From Dyella sp. SG609 (lineage in GTDB: Bacteria > Pseudomonadota > Gammaproteobacteria > Xanthomonadales > Rhodanobacteraceae), in assembly GCF_012275375.1 (NCBI RefSeq), contig NZ_JAAZQJ010000009.1:167103-231102 (forward strand): DNA of 64,000 bases, in the 5' to 3' direction. Shown piece by piece: positions 44,306 through 56,857 of this stretch. The notes below the pieces were generated by a model that saw only the letters and a list, made by a program, of their open reading frames with translations, was not told the origin of the DNA and did no database searches. Each line of letters opens with the position of its first letter. The first letter of the stretch is position 1. The position numbers were made by a program, and so were the translations under genes.

Positions 44306-44392
44306 GGAAAATGGCTCGACGTGCTAAGGCACTGATCGAGTTACCATATCGCTTTCTCCGCTCCACTCAGGCGCCCGCAGGCGGTCTTCACC

Positions 44393-46267
<1,875 letters not shown>

Positions 46268-46352
46268 GAGGCCCGCGGCGCCGCCGCGCACGGACATGGA
46301 ACCGCTGCGCGGGCGTGGCATGATGCGGCTTCCACCGATGGGAGCACGAACG

Positions 46353-47126
46353 ATGGAAGTCTGGATCGGCCGGGATGGCGAGCGGCATGGCCCCTATAGC
46401 GAAAGCGACGTGCGCGAGTGGTTGCGCACCGGCAAAGTGAGCCCGGACGACCTGGGCTGGTACCAGGGCATGGCGGATTGGAAACCGCTGTCCGCGCTGT
46501 TTCCCGAAGAGCCGCCCGCGCTCGACCGCGTGTATTCCCCGCCCAAGGCCCCGCTGCAGACCGCACCCGGCGCCGAGCGCTCGCTGGAAGACCACGCCGG
46601 CTTCTGGAAGCGCGTGGTGGCCTACATCCTCGACTACATCGTGCTGGTCATCCCCAATCTGCTGATCAGCAAGATGCTCGGCGCCGATGCCGCGCAGAGC
46701 GCGCTGATGCAGAGCGCGCAGAGCGCCAGCGGCGATCCTTCCGCGCTGATGTCCGCCTACAGCGCGTTCTACGGCGCCATGCTGCCGGCGATGCTGATGC
46801 AGATCGTGATCGCCTGGCTGTATTTCGCGCTGTGCGAGAGCTCGTCCTGGCAGGCCACGCTGGGCAAGCTGGCGATGGGCATCCGCGTGGTGGATCTCAA
46901 AGGCAACCGCATCAGCTTCCTGCGCGCCACCGGCCGCTATTTCGCCAAGATGCTCAGCGGCATGATCCTGTGCATCGGCTATCTGATGGTGGCCTTCACC
47001 GAGCGCAAGCAGGGCCTGCACGACATGATCGCCGGCACCCTGGTGCTGAACGGCCGCGCCAACGAACTGGCGAATGCCGCATCCGCGCCGCCGAACGAGA
47101 CGAACAAGGGTTCGTTCAACGCCTGA
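46353..47126 (+). CDS. GYF_2/RDD-domain membrane protein
   Basis: This 257-residue protein begins with a GYF_2-like domain (residues 1-55: MEVWIGRDGERHGPYSESDV, WLRTGKVSPDDLGWYQGM), then an RDD domain with several membrane helices (GFWKRVVAYILDYIVLVIP, LGKLAMGIRVVDLKGNRISF, RQ-type ERKQGLHDMIAGTLV). RDD proteins are usually small transporters or stress membrane proteins of unclear role. The ATG at 46353 was chosen because GGGAG lies eight bases upstream; the frame extends further with no ribosome site. A good terminator follows. Confidence 0.82.
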   Translation: MEVWIGRDGERHGPYSESDVREWLRTGKVSPDDLGWYQGMADWKPLSALFPEEPPALDRVYSPPKAPLQTAPGAERSLEDHAGFWKRVVAYILDYIVLVIPNLLISKMLGADAAQSALMQSAQSASGDPSALMSAYSAFYGAMLPAMLMQIVIAWLYFALCESSSWQATLGKLAMGIRVVDLKGNRISFLRATGRYFAKMLSGMILCIGYLMVAFTERKQGLHDMIAGTLVLNGRANELANAASAPPNETNKGSFNA

Positions 47127-47151
47127 CCCCTGAGCTCGCGCACCGAGCCCG

Positions 47152-47182
47152 CGCAGGGAACCCTGGCGTTCCCTGCGTTTTT
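47152..47182 (+). terminator. Intrinsic terminator after the GYF/RDD gene
   Basis: A 10-bp stem (CGCAGGGAAC with GTTCCCTGCG) around a six-base loop and followed by TTTTT. A TATCAT sequence at 47202-47207 may be the -10 of the tex promoter. Confidence 0.85.
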
Positions 47183-47271
47183 CGGCCTTTCCCACGCTTG
47201 TTATCATTCCACGCCCGACCGGCGCGGCATGCCGCGCCCCTTTGTGTCTTCCAAGGAATCGTCAGTACCCC

Positions 47272-49605
<2,334 letters not shown>

Positions 49606-49622
49606 GCCCGGCCCTGTCCGAC

Positions 49623-49651
49623 CATGCTGCGCTGCGATGCAGCGCAGCATG
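49623..49651 (+). terminator. 13-bp palindrome after tex
   Basis: CATGCTGCGCTGC pairs perfectly with GCAGCGCAGCATG around GAT, 17 bases after the tex stop. No T-run follows. It may be a Rho-assisted terminator or 3' end stabiliser. Confidence 0.5.
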
Positions 49652-49725
49652 CGCTGACGTATGGGCATGCATTACCGTAACGCGCGAATAACAAAAGCCA
49701 TCCCGGCTCAAGGAGCGTTACCGAC

Positions 49726-51570
49726 ATGCCCCGCATCCGCCATCTCGCCGGCGCCATCGCCGCCGGCCTGCTGTTCAGCACTGCCGCCGCCGCCACCGAC
49801 TTCAGCAAGGTCGTGGTCATCGGCGACAGCCTCAGCGACGCCGGCAACATCGCCAAGCTGTCGGGTTCGCCGACCCCGCTGCGTTTCACCACCAACCCCG
49901 GCACCACCACGGCGGAGAACGTCGCCGCGGCACTGAGCCTGCCGGTGACGGCGTCCCTCTCCGGCGGCACCGACTACGCCTTCGGCGGCGCCGGCCTGCA
50001 GCACAACTCGCCGGGCACCCCGGCCGGCGTGCCGATGCTGCCGCAGCAGTTCCAGATGTACCTGGCGGCCAACGGCGGCCACGCCGACGGCAAGGCGCTG
50101 TACCAGGTCTGGGGCGGCGCCAACGACATCTTCTACCTGACCGCCAGCTCGACCAATCCGAACGTGCTGGCCGCGGGCGCCGTGTCCGCCGCGCAGACCG
50201 AAGTGGGCCTGATCGGCCAGATGCAGGCTGCCGGCGCCAAGTACGTGGTGGTCTACAACCTGCCCGACATCGGCAAGACCCCGTCCGGCCTCGCCGGCGG
50301 CGCGGCCGCCTCGGCCGGCGCCACCCAGCTGTCGCTCGCCTTCAACGGCGTGCTCAATGCGGGCATCACCCAGCTGAGCAACAACGGCCTGAACGTGATC
50401 CCGGTGAACACCTTCCAGCTGCTCAACGAGGTGATCGCCAACCCGTCGGCCTACGGCTTCACCAACGTCACCACGCCGGCCTGCAACGGCAGCTCGGTGC
50501 AGTGCGGCCCGGCCGGTTCCGGCCTGCCCTTCAGCTACGCCGCGGGCACCAACAACACCTATCTGTTCGCCGACGGCGTGCACCCGACCACCGCCGCCCA
50601 CGCCATGCTGGGCCAGTACGTGGTGTCGCTGATCCAGGCGCCGGGCCAGATCTCCATGCTGGGCGAAGCCCCGCTGGCCGCTGCTGCCGCGCAGACCCGC
50701 GCCATCCGCAACGAGATGCTGGCCGACGCTGTGGGCAGCGACACGCGCTTCTTCGCCAACGTCGACTACGCCCACCAGCGCTTCGACGAGCAGAGCAGCT
50801 CGCCCAAGACCACCAGCAACAACGTCAATCTGACCGTCGGCGCCGACGTGCGCGCCAGCGAGCACATCTCGATGGGCGTGGCGCTGGGCATCGGCCAGCA
50901 CAATGCCGATTTCGCCGGCGGCGGCGGCTACAAGCTGCAGGACATCAGCGGCCTGGGCTACCTCACGTACCACAACGGCGGCGGCTACATCGGCGGCTAC
51001 CTGAACTACGCGCAGTCGAACTTCACCGACATCGAGCGCCGCATCCAGCTCGGCGCCATGTCGCGCAGCGAGAGCGGCAAGGCCGACGGCAATCGCCTCG
51101 GCGGCGGCGCCACCGGCGGCTGGTGGTTCAACTTCGACTCGATCCGCACCGGTCCGTTCGCCACGGTGGAATGGCAGACCGTGAAGGTCAACGGCTACAC
51201 CGAAAGCGGCAATGACAGCACCACCATGTGGTTCGGCCGCCAGCAGCGCGACGCGCTGATCTCCACCCTGGGCTGGCGCCTGCAGGGCCATTGGCAGGCC
51301 GGCGGCATGATGCTGGCGCCGTACGCCGAGCTGGCCTGGAACCACGACAGCAAGGCCGACCCGCGCAGCGTCACCGCCGGTGTGGTCAGCATGCCCGGCC
51401 AGTTCGCCCTTACCGGGTTCCTGCCGGACAAGACCTGGGGCACCGCCGACGTGGGCGTGTCCGCCCAGTTCAGCGAGAACGTCACCGGCTGGGTGGGCTA
51501 CAGCGGCCGCTTCGGCGACGACAGCCAGAAGTACAACAGCGTCAACCTGGGCGTGAAAGTCGGCTTCTGA
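49726..51570 (+). CDS. GDSL-family autotransporter esterase (EstA/EstP-like)
   Basis: A signal peptide ends near AAATDF (residue 24). The passenger (about residues 25-310) is a GDSL hydrolase: Ser35 in GDSLSDAGN, GGAND (130-134) and Asp283/His286 in DGVHPTTAAH. The last 280 residues are a C-terminal autotransporter beta barrel (AQTRAIRNEMLADAVGSDTR onward, ending VNLGVKVGF), which would display the esterase on the cell surface. Length 614 residues fits the family (about 600-650). A strong ribosome site (AAGGAG) precedes the ATG. It probably acts on lipids or esters, and in Pseudomonas EstA affects rhamnolipids and motility. Confidence 0.95.
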   Translation: MPRIRHLAGAIAAGLLFSTAAAATDFSKVVVIGDSLSDAGNIAKLSGSPTPLRFTTNPGTTTAENVAAALSLPVTASLSGGTDYAFGGAGLQHNSPGTPAGVPMLPQQFQMYLAANGGHADGKALYQVWGGANDIFYLTASSTNPNVLAAGAVSAAQTEVGLIGQMQAAGAKYVVVYNLPDIGKTPSGLAGGAAASAGATQLSLAFNGVLNAGITQLSNNGLNVIPVNTFQLLNEVIANPSAYGFTNVTTPACNGSSVQCGPAGSGLPFSYAAGTNNTYLFADGVHPTTAAHAMLGQYVVSLIQAPGQISMLGEAPLAAAAAQTRAIRNEMLADAVGSDTRFFANVDYAHQRFDEQSSSPKTTSNNVNLTVGADVRASEHISMGVALGIGQHNADFAGGGGYKLQDISGLGYLTYHNGGGYIGGYLNYAQSNFTDIERRIQLGAMSRSESGKADGNRLGGGATGGWWFNFDSIRTGPFATVEWQTVKVNGYTESGNDSTTMWFGRQQRDALISTLGWRLQGHWQAGGMMLAPYAELAWNHDSKADPRSVTAGVVSMPGQFALTGFLPDKTWGTADVGVSAQFSENVTGWVGYSGRFGDDSQKYNSVNLGVKVGF

Positions 51571-51593
51571 GCCGGCTTTCCAGCCACGCCAAA

Positions 51594-51628
51594 TAAAAAA
51601 GCCGTCCGCGCGAGCGGACGGCTTTTTT
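51594..51628. terminator. Bidirectional intrinsic terminator
   Basis: A 9-bp stem (GCCGTCCGC with GCGGACGGC) around GCGA (51601-51622), followed by TTTTTT and preceded by AAAAAA. It serves the esterase on the plus strand and the convergent lipoprotein on the minus strand. Confidence 0.9.
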
Positions 51629-51653
51629 CATGCCCTGAAGGCGGCAGCGGCGC

Positions 51654-52532
51654 TTACTTGTTCTTGCCGTTGGTGGCCAGGCTCAGGATGCTGGTGGCCT
51701 GCTTCTGCAGGCTGGCGGCTTCGTCGTCGGCCAGCGCGTCGGTCTTGCTGCCGGCCTGCTCCTGCTTCAGCACCAGGGCGCCGTCGGCGTTCCAGCCGGC
51801 GCGCTCGGTGGAGCTGGGCTTGCCGTCCTTGCTCGGCTTCTTCTGCTGCACCACGACCCACGGCTTGCCGTCCTTGTAGGCGTAGTCGGTGGTGGTGAAG
51901 CCCTTGTCGCCGTAGTCCACCTGCTCGCGGATGAACTTCACTTCGCCGGCTTCGCGGAACACCTGCCAGCCGCGCGAGACCTTGTCTTCCAGCTTGGTGC
52001 CGCTGGTGATCTTCATGCCGCCGATCTGCTTCTGCACCGCATTGAACGCGGCCAGTTCCTTCTCGCCCGGGGTCTGCTCGCCCACCAGCTGGATCGACAC
52101 CTGGTTGCCGGCGCCCTTGGTCAGTACCGGCGTCTGCAGCGGCGCGGTGTAGCGGCGGTCGCCGTCGGTCAGCACGGCCTGCACGATGTACATGCTGTTC
52201 GGGTTGACGTCGGCCGGATTGAATTCCAGCTCGAACGACTGCGGCAGGTTCGCCACCGGATCGATCGTCTTGCTGGCCAGCGGGGTGCCGTCCTGGGCCG
52301 GATCGAGCAGCTTGATCTCAAGCTTGGCCTGCGGGGACACCTGGCTGGCGGCATCGCGCAGCGCCACGGTGCCGCTGACCGCATTGGCCTTGGTCGGCTG
52401 CTGGCCGGGCGCCGAAGCCGCCGGCGCGGACTCGCCGCCAGCCGACGCCGCGGGCTGCGACGAATCAGAAGAATTGCAGCCGGCGAGAGCGAGCGCTGCT
52501 ACCGACACCAGTGACCAGACGATCCTGCGCAT
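51654..52532 (-). CDS. YbaY/YscW-like lipoprotein
   Basis: This 292-residue lipoprotein has a signal peptide with the lipobox LAGC (Cys19). After a Ser/Ala-rich linker (about 20-50) comes a YbaY/YscW beta domain (VSGTVALRDAASQVSPQAKLEI, then TIDPVANLPQSFELEFNPADV, about residues 52-150). The C-terminal half (ITSGTKLEDKVSRGWQVF, TTDYAYKDGKPWVVVQQKKP) is not recognised. Location is outer or inner membrane periplasmic face; function unknown. It converges with the esterase gene, sharing the terminator. Confidence 0.8.
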   Translation of the reverse strand: MRRIVWSLVSVAALALAGCNSSDSSQPAASAGGESAPAASAPGQQPTKANAVSGTVALRDAASQVSPQAKLEIKLLDPAQDGTPLASKTIDPVANLPQSFELEFNPADVNPNSMYIVQAVLTDGDRRYTAPLQTPVLTKGAGNQVSIQLVGEQTPGEKELAAFNAVQKQIGGMKITSGTKLEDKVSRGWQVFREAGEVKFIREQVDYGDKGFTTTDYAYKDGKPWVVVQQKKPSKDGKPSSTERAGWNADGALVLKQEQAGSKTDALADDEAASLQKQATSILSLATNGKNK

Positions 52533-52748
52533 TGGGGAACCTCAATCAATCGATACAAACACGGTCACGAAAGCTCTGGCGCTCAGGGGCGCGAGTCATT
52601 TTCGCGGGGGAAGTTCGGAGAATACCCCAAAATTTATGAATCGGACAAAGTCAAGATTACTTTATGCATTCCATACGTCATCGCATGGAAATAGTCGACT
52701 CGACAATGGTAATAGCCATCGAATCAGTCATTTAGATAAAAATCTTAC

Positions 52749-52778
52749 AAAAAAGAGGCCGCATGTCGCGTGCGGCCC
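52749..52778 (-). terminator. Intrinsic terminator of the Oar-like receptor (distal)
   Basis: On the minus strand GGCCGCA and TGCGGCC (7-bp stem, seven-base loop) are followed by C and six T. It is the main terminator for the receptor transcript. Confidence 0.75.
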
Positions 52779-52786
52779 AGGGAGAT

Positions 52787-52806
52787 CCCCGCCCGTGAGG
52801 GCGGGG
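52787..52806 (-). terminator. First hairpin after the Oar-like receptor
   Basis: CCCCGCCC pairs with GGGCGGGG around GTGA, 30 bases after the receptor stop. It is not followed by a T-run on the minus strand; it may stabilise the 3' end together with the distal terminator. Confidence 0.55.
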
Positions 52807-52835
52807 CATTTATTGGAAGAATCCCTACGGCTACG

Positions 52836-55800
52836 TCAGAGCGAGAAGTCGTACTGAGCTGCCACACGCACATAGCGCGGCGTCTGGTAGCTGGTCGGCG
52901 TCCCGAAGGTGCTCTGGTAGTAATCCGTCGCATTGGTCTCGCCCGCCTCGTCGATGGTCAGCGGGGTGTGGCGGTTGAACACGTTGGTGATGTCCATGCT
53001 CAGCTGCAGGCCCTTGGCCCATGCCGGCTTGTAGTTCACGCCCAGATCCAGGTTCCACAGGGTCTTGGTGCGACCCAGGCTGCCGCGCGCCACCGGCTGG
53101 CCCTGGCAATAGAAGTAGGAGGCATTGCTGCCGTAGCCGGCATACGCATCCCAATCCTCATTCACGCCAAAGCAGTTCTTCGGACGTCCGGTCTGCACCA
53201 GCAGATTGGCGCCCACCATCCATTCCGGGGTGACCTGCCAGGAGCCGTACACCTTGATCGTGTGCTTGCGATCATTCGGCAGGTTGCCGTTGCTGTAGTA
53301 CATCAGCTCGGGATAATCGAAGTCCTGCGTGGTGCCCGTATCGGCCTGGCCGATGTCGGACTTCACCAGGCCTTCGGTGTTGCCGTAGCTCTTGGCCCAC
53401 ACGTACGAGGCCTTGACGTACCACTTGTCATTCCAGCTCTTCTCGGCCGACAGCTCCACCGAGGAGAACGAACGCTTGGCCTTCGGCTGGCCCAGGTCAT
53501 GCGAGGACAACTTTACGTGGCGCGAGATGCCGGCGTCGGCGTCGTCCTGGGTGAGCGGGATGTTGAGATCCACGCCGCGGCCCGGGTTGAAGATGTAGCA
53601 GCCCGGCACGCCGCTGGGCGTGCTTTCCGGTACGCCGCCCGGATTGGCGTCGCTCTGCGGCGGCAGGCCCAGCACGTTCACCGCGTAGTTGTAGAACGGG
53701 CGCCAGTCGCAGGCGTCGTCGATGGCGTTGCGCAGCTTGCGGTGCATCAGGCGGATGCCGACGGTCCAGTCGTTGTCCAGCTGCTTCTGCGCGCCGAGGA
53801 TGAACTCGTCCTGCTTGTACGGCTTGAGATCCTTGTCGGCCACCCACGAAGCCTGCGGCGTCCTGCCGTTGGCGCCGTTGGCGTAATAGGTCTCCGCATA
53901 GGCGACGCGATCGTGGTTCGGATCGGCATCCGGAATGTTCTGCAGGCCGATCGGCGCACCGGTGATCGGATTGACGCCGGTGTAGTACTGGTCGTGGATG
54001 CTGTAGATCGACGCGCTGGCCGCACGCAGCGCCACGTTCGCCGCGATCGGCAGCGAGTAGGTGCCGGCCGTGCCGTAGATCTTCAGCGACGAATCGCCCA
54101 TCACGTCCCAGGAAAAGCCCAGGCGCGGCTGCCAGATGTTGCTTTGCTTGACGTAGCTTTCGCCGGCGCCGTTCTTGTTGTTGAAGCCGTCGTTGCGCAC
54201 GCCGACGTAAGCAAGGAAGCGGTCGGTGATCGCCCAGTTGTCTTCGATGTAGAAGGCCTTCTGCTCGATGTCGACCTTGCCGCCGGTCTGGAAGGCGATG
54301 GAGCGCACGTAGCTGGTTTCCGGCGAACCGGAGTTGTCCACGCCGCGCGCCGTCGGACGGGTGTAGTAATTGAAGTACACGCCGCCTTCGTACAGCGACT
54401 GGCCGGTGTCGGACGTCCACTTGTCCTTGGTGTAGCCGGCGTGCAGGTCGTGGCTGTCGAGCTTCCATTCCAGGTCGATGCGGCCGGACTTCTTGTCGTC
54501 CTTGCCGCCGACCTTGTCGAAGGTGCTGGCGAAGTTGCAGGACGCGTACGGGTTGAGCGTCTTCAGCGTCGCCACGGGATAGCGGCGGTCGGCCACGGTC
54601 ACGCAGCCCGGCTGGTTGAAGTCGCCGACCACCCCGTTGTACGACTCGTACAGGCCGTCCTTGCTCACCGCATAGGTGGTGCGCGCCGAACGCAGCTGGC
54701 CGTACATCGCGGTCAAGGTCAGCGTGTCGGTCAGATAGCTGGTGTAGTTGAGGATGTCGGTGCGGCCGCCGGTCTTCCAGTACTGCGTGCCCTGGTAAGA
54801 GCCGCGCAGCGGACGCTTGCTGGCGTCCATGCCGCCCTTGTAGACGCGCTCGCTCTGGTGTTCGACGTCGCTGAAGCCGGTGTATTCCAGCACGTTGTTG
54901 TCGTTGATGTTCCAGTCGAGCTTGACCAGCCAGTACGGGTCTTTCCAATGGTCGTCCAGCATGCCGCGCGAGCCGAGATCATTGCCGGGGCTGGAGTAGG
55001 TGCCGCCGTAGGTGGTGCGGTCGGTGTCGGTCTGGCTGTACAAGGCGTAGAAGAACAGCTTGTCCTTGATCAGCGGACCGCCCAGCCACACGCTCGCGAT
55101 GCGCTCACTCTGCTCGTTCTTCTCGCGCACCGTCGCGAGGCGGCCGTTGTTGTAGTACAGGTTCGGATTGTTCGCGCGCAGGCTTTCCGGCGACCAGTCC
55201 ACGCGTGCGCCGCCGGTCCACTCATTGCTGCCGCGCTTGGTGATCACGGACATCACGCCGCCGGTCGAATAGCCGTAGCGCGCGCCATAGCCGCCGCTCT
55301 TCACTTCCATCTGGCCGATGCCCTGGAACGGCACCTGCGAGTAGTTCAGGCCATTGAACTGGTTGGTGACGTTGAAGCCGTTGACGTAGTAGCTGTTCTC
55401 GGCCACCGACGAACCGTTGAAGCTGGCCAGGTTGCCGAACTGGGCATCGCCCTTGGTCACGCCGGGAGCCAGCAGGGCCACCGCGGTCTGGTTCTGCGCG
55501 ATCGGCAGATTGCGCAGCTGCGCGGCGGTGAAGACGGTGGCGGTTTCCACCTGGGCCACGTCGATGGAAGGCATCGCGTTGGCCGACACCTGCACCACGC
55601 CCAGTTCCTTCGCGCTCTTGCTCGCGCCGGGGCTGAGGTTGAGGTTCTGGCCGGCCACGACGGTGACTTCATGCGTCGACGGCGTGCCGTTTTCGTTGAC
55701 GGTCAGCCGGTAGGTGCCCGGCGGCAGCGAACCGATGTTGAAGCGGCCATCGGCGCCCACCGTGACCTGGCGGCTGAAACCGTTGCCGGTGTTCTCCGCC

Positions 55801-55949
55801 TGCACGGTCGTGCCGGCGGCAGCGTTTCCGTAGATCGAACCCACCGTGCTCTGGGCGAATGCGACGCCACCGGTGAGAGTCAGGCTCAAAGCGAGTGCCA
55901 AGCGGGCACGGCGCAATTGCCGTGCGGCAATGACGGTATGCGAAACCAT
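52836..55949 (-). CDS. Oar-like TonB-dependent receptor (CarboxypepD_reg-like N-terminus)
   Basis: This large 1037-residue outer-membrane receptor has a signal peptide ending near GVAFAQST. The next 90 residues form a carboxypeptidase-regulatory-like beta domain (TVGSIYGNAAAGTTVQAENTG, FNIGSLPPGTYRLTVNENG), as in Oar proteins. The plug contains SSVAENSYYVNGFNVTNQFN and GIGQMEVKSGGYGARYGYST, and the barrel ends with VRVAAQYDFSL. The ATG at 55949 has AAGGGGAG nine bases upstream. It is divergent from an XRE regulator across 280 bases that include a strong dyad. Oar proteins in myxobacteria take part in adhesion and TonB-linked peptide export/uptake; role here is unknown. Confidence 0.93.
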   Translation of the reverse strand: MVSHTVIAARQLRRARLALALSLTLTGGVAFAQSTVGSIYGNAAAGTTVQAENTGNGFSRQVTVGADGRFNIGSLPPGTYRLTVNENGTPSTHEVTVVAGQNLNLSPGASKSAKELGVVQVSANAMPSIDVAQVETATVFTAAQLRNLPIAQNQTAVALLAPGVTKGDAQFGNLASFNGSSVAENSYYVNGFNVTNQFNGLNYSQVPFQGIGQMEVKSGGYGARYGYSTGGVMSVITKRGSNEWTGGARVDWSPESLRANNPNLYYNNGRLATVREKNEQSERIASVWLGGPLIKDKLFFYALYSQTDTDRTTYGGTYSSPGNDLGSRGMLDDHWKDPYWLVKLDWNINDNNVLEYTGFSDVEHQSERVYKGGMDASKRPLRGSYQGTQYWKTGGRTDILNYTSYLTDTLTLTAMYGQLRSARTTYAVSKDGLYESYNGVVGDFNQPGCVTVADRRYPVATLKTLNPYASCNFASTFDKVGGKDDKKSGRIDLEWKLDSHDLHAGYTKDKWTSDTGQSLYEGGVYFNYYTRPTARGVDNSGSPETSYVRSIAFQTGGKVDIEQKAFYIEDNWAITDRFLAYVGVRNDGFNNKNGAGESYVKQSNIWQPRLGFSWDVMGDSSLKIYGTAGTYSLPIAANVALRAASASIYSIHDQYYTGVNPITGAPIGLQNIPDADPNHDRVAYAETYYANGANGRTPQASWVADKDLKPYKQDEFILGAQKQLDNDWTVGIRLMHRKLRNAIDDACDWRPFYNYAVNVLGLPPQSDANPGGVPESTPSGVPGCYIFNPGRGVDLNIPLTQDDADAGISRHVKLSSHDLGQPKAKRSFSSVELSAEKSWNDKWYVKASYVWAKSYGNTEGLVKSDIGQADTGTTQDFDYPELMYYSNGNLPNDRKHTIKVYGSWQVTPEWMVGANLLVQTGRPKNCFGVNEDWDAYAGYGSNASYFYCQGQPVARGSLGRTKTLWNLDLGVNYKPAWAKGLQLSMDITNVFNRHTPLTIDEAGETNATDYYQSTFGTPTSYQTPRYVRVAAQYDFSL

Positions 55950-56062
55950 TTCGTTGTTCTCCCCTTGAATCACCCGGGCAATATTCCCGGGAAAAGTGAA
56001 TTGCGATTTCTTCGCTCGCGCGTATTCCCAAATGGGAGTTCGTGCGTTTCCCCGCTCAGAAA

Positions 56063-56100
56063 TCGACTTTCTTACGACAGCTTCACGTAAGAAATATCGA
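56063..56100. promoter_or_regulatory. Dyad operator between the Oar-like receptor and XRE genes
   Basis: TTTCTTACG (56068-56076) and CGTAAGAAA (56086-56094) are exact complements around a nine-base centre, flanked by TCGA on both sides (56063-56066 and 56097-56100). CGTAA half-sites recur at 56135 and 56169 on the way to the XRE start. This is the best operator candidate of the window after the hipBA one. The XRE protein is the natural binder. Confidence 0.6.
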
Positions 56101-56229
56101 CGCTAGATGAAGATCAGATAAACGTCAACCCTTTCGTAACAACTTGCCGTGTTATAGCCCGGCTAATACGTAAGCGGCCCGAAAGGCTGGCTTGCAAAAG
56201 TCAACTGCCAGACTACCCAGGAGATCCCC

Positions 56230-56796
56230 ATGGCTACGCAAATAACTACGACGCCGCCGATCGGGGGCACCTTCGCCGATCGAGTCAAAGTGCTGATCCA
56301 GCGGGTCGGCAGCGTGACCGAGATCGCGCGAATGTGCGGTTTCTCCGAGGGCGTCGTGCGCAGCTGGCGCGACGGCAATACCGATCCTTCCCGTGCTCGT
56401 TGCGTGACGCTGGCCAAGACCATGGGTATTTCCCTGGTGTGGCTGGTGGCCGGCGAAGGTTCGATGATCCAGTCCGAAGCGATCACCTCCGGCGAAGAAC
56501 TGGGCACCGAGACTTCGCTCACCAACCGCCAGCGCACCAAGCTGCGCACGGCCGCCGATACGCTGCATGCGAGCGGCGTGGCGATGGATCCGCACCGCCT
56601 GAACACGGCGCTGCGCATCCTGCAGTCCGAACTGGATCTGGCTGAGAGCAACCTGTCGCTGGCGGACAATGCGGACCTGCTGGCCGACCTGTACGAGATT
56701 CTCGGCCCGGGCGGCAACGACGTGGATGCGGCGGCGATGGTGGCGTTCAATCATCGCCTGGGCGACCGCCTCAAGCGCGATCGCCACCTGGCCTGA
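56230..56796 (+). CDS. XRE-family helix-turn-helix regulator
   Basis: This 188-residue protein has an N-terminal helix-turn-helix (about residues 20-70: VKVLIQRVGSVTEIARMCG, FSEGVVRSWRDGNTDPS, CVTLAKTMGISLVWLVAGEG) similar to phage C2-type repressors. The C-terminal half is helical and rich in Asp/Leu (TALRILQSELDLAESNLSLA) with no peptidase motif (no LexA-like Ser/Lys pair seen). It is divergent from the Oar-like receptor and could repress it. A terminator follows the stop. Confidence 0.85.
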   Translation: MATQITTTPPIGGTFADRVKVLIQRVGSVTEIARMCGFSEGVVRSWRDGNTDPSRARCVTLAKTMGISLVWLVAGEGSMIQSEAITSGEELGTETSLTNRQRTKLRTAADTLHASGVAMDPHRLNTALRILQSELDLAESNLSLADNADLLADLYEILGPGGNDVDAAAMVAFNHRLGDRLKRDRHLA

Positions 56797-56804
56797 GCCA
56801 GGCG

Positions 56805-56839
56805 AATAAAAAAACGGCAGCCGCATGGCTGCCGTTTTT
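56805..56839. terminator. Bidirectional intrinsic terminator
   Basis: An 11-bp stem (AAACGGCAGCC with GGCTGCCGTTT, 56812-56837) around GCAT, followed by TT and preceded by A-runs. It serves the XRE gene on the plus strand and glyS on the minus strand. Confidence 0.9.
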
Positions 56840-56857
56840 CGTTGTGCCGGCGAAAGT

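Larger units (their letters stand above)
43797..44392. other. Structured gene-free region upstream of mnmG
   Basis: These 596 bases contain no credible protein gene. They hold a long inverted repeat (44053-44115) and, on the minus strand, a sigma-54-type promoter and a putative small RNA ending in an intrinsic terminator (44162-44305). The plus-strand leader of mnmG also lies here; I see no clear promoter for it. Confidence 0.5.
52533..52835. other. AT-rich gap between the lipoprotein and the Oar-like receptor
   Basis: This 303-base region is clearly more AT-rich than the rest of the window around 52610-52760. It has the promoter side of the lipoprotein (minus strand) and the terminators of the receptor gene (52749-52806). 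I see no ORF worth calling. Two GC hairpins are listed separately. Confidence 0.5.

Noticed and set aside
52770..56090. 1106-residue open frame on the plus strand
   Set aside because: It is opposite the Oar-like receptor, shows no domain motif, and has the typical shadow composition.
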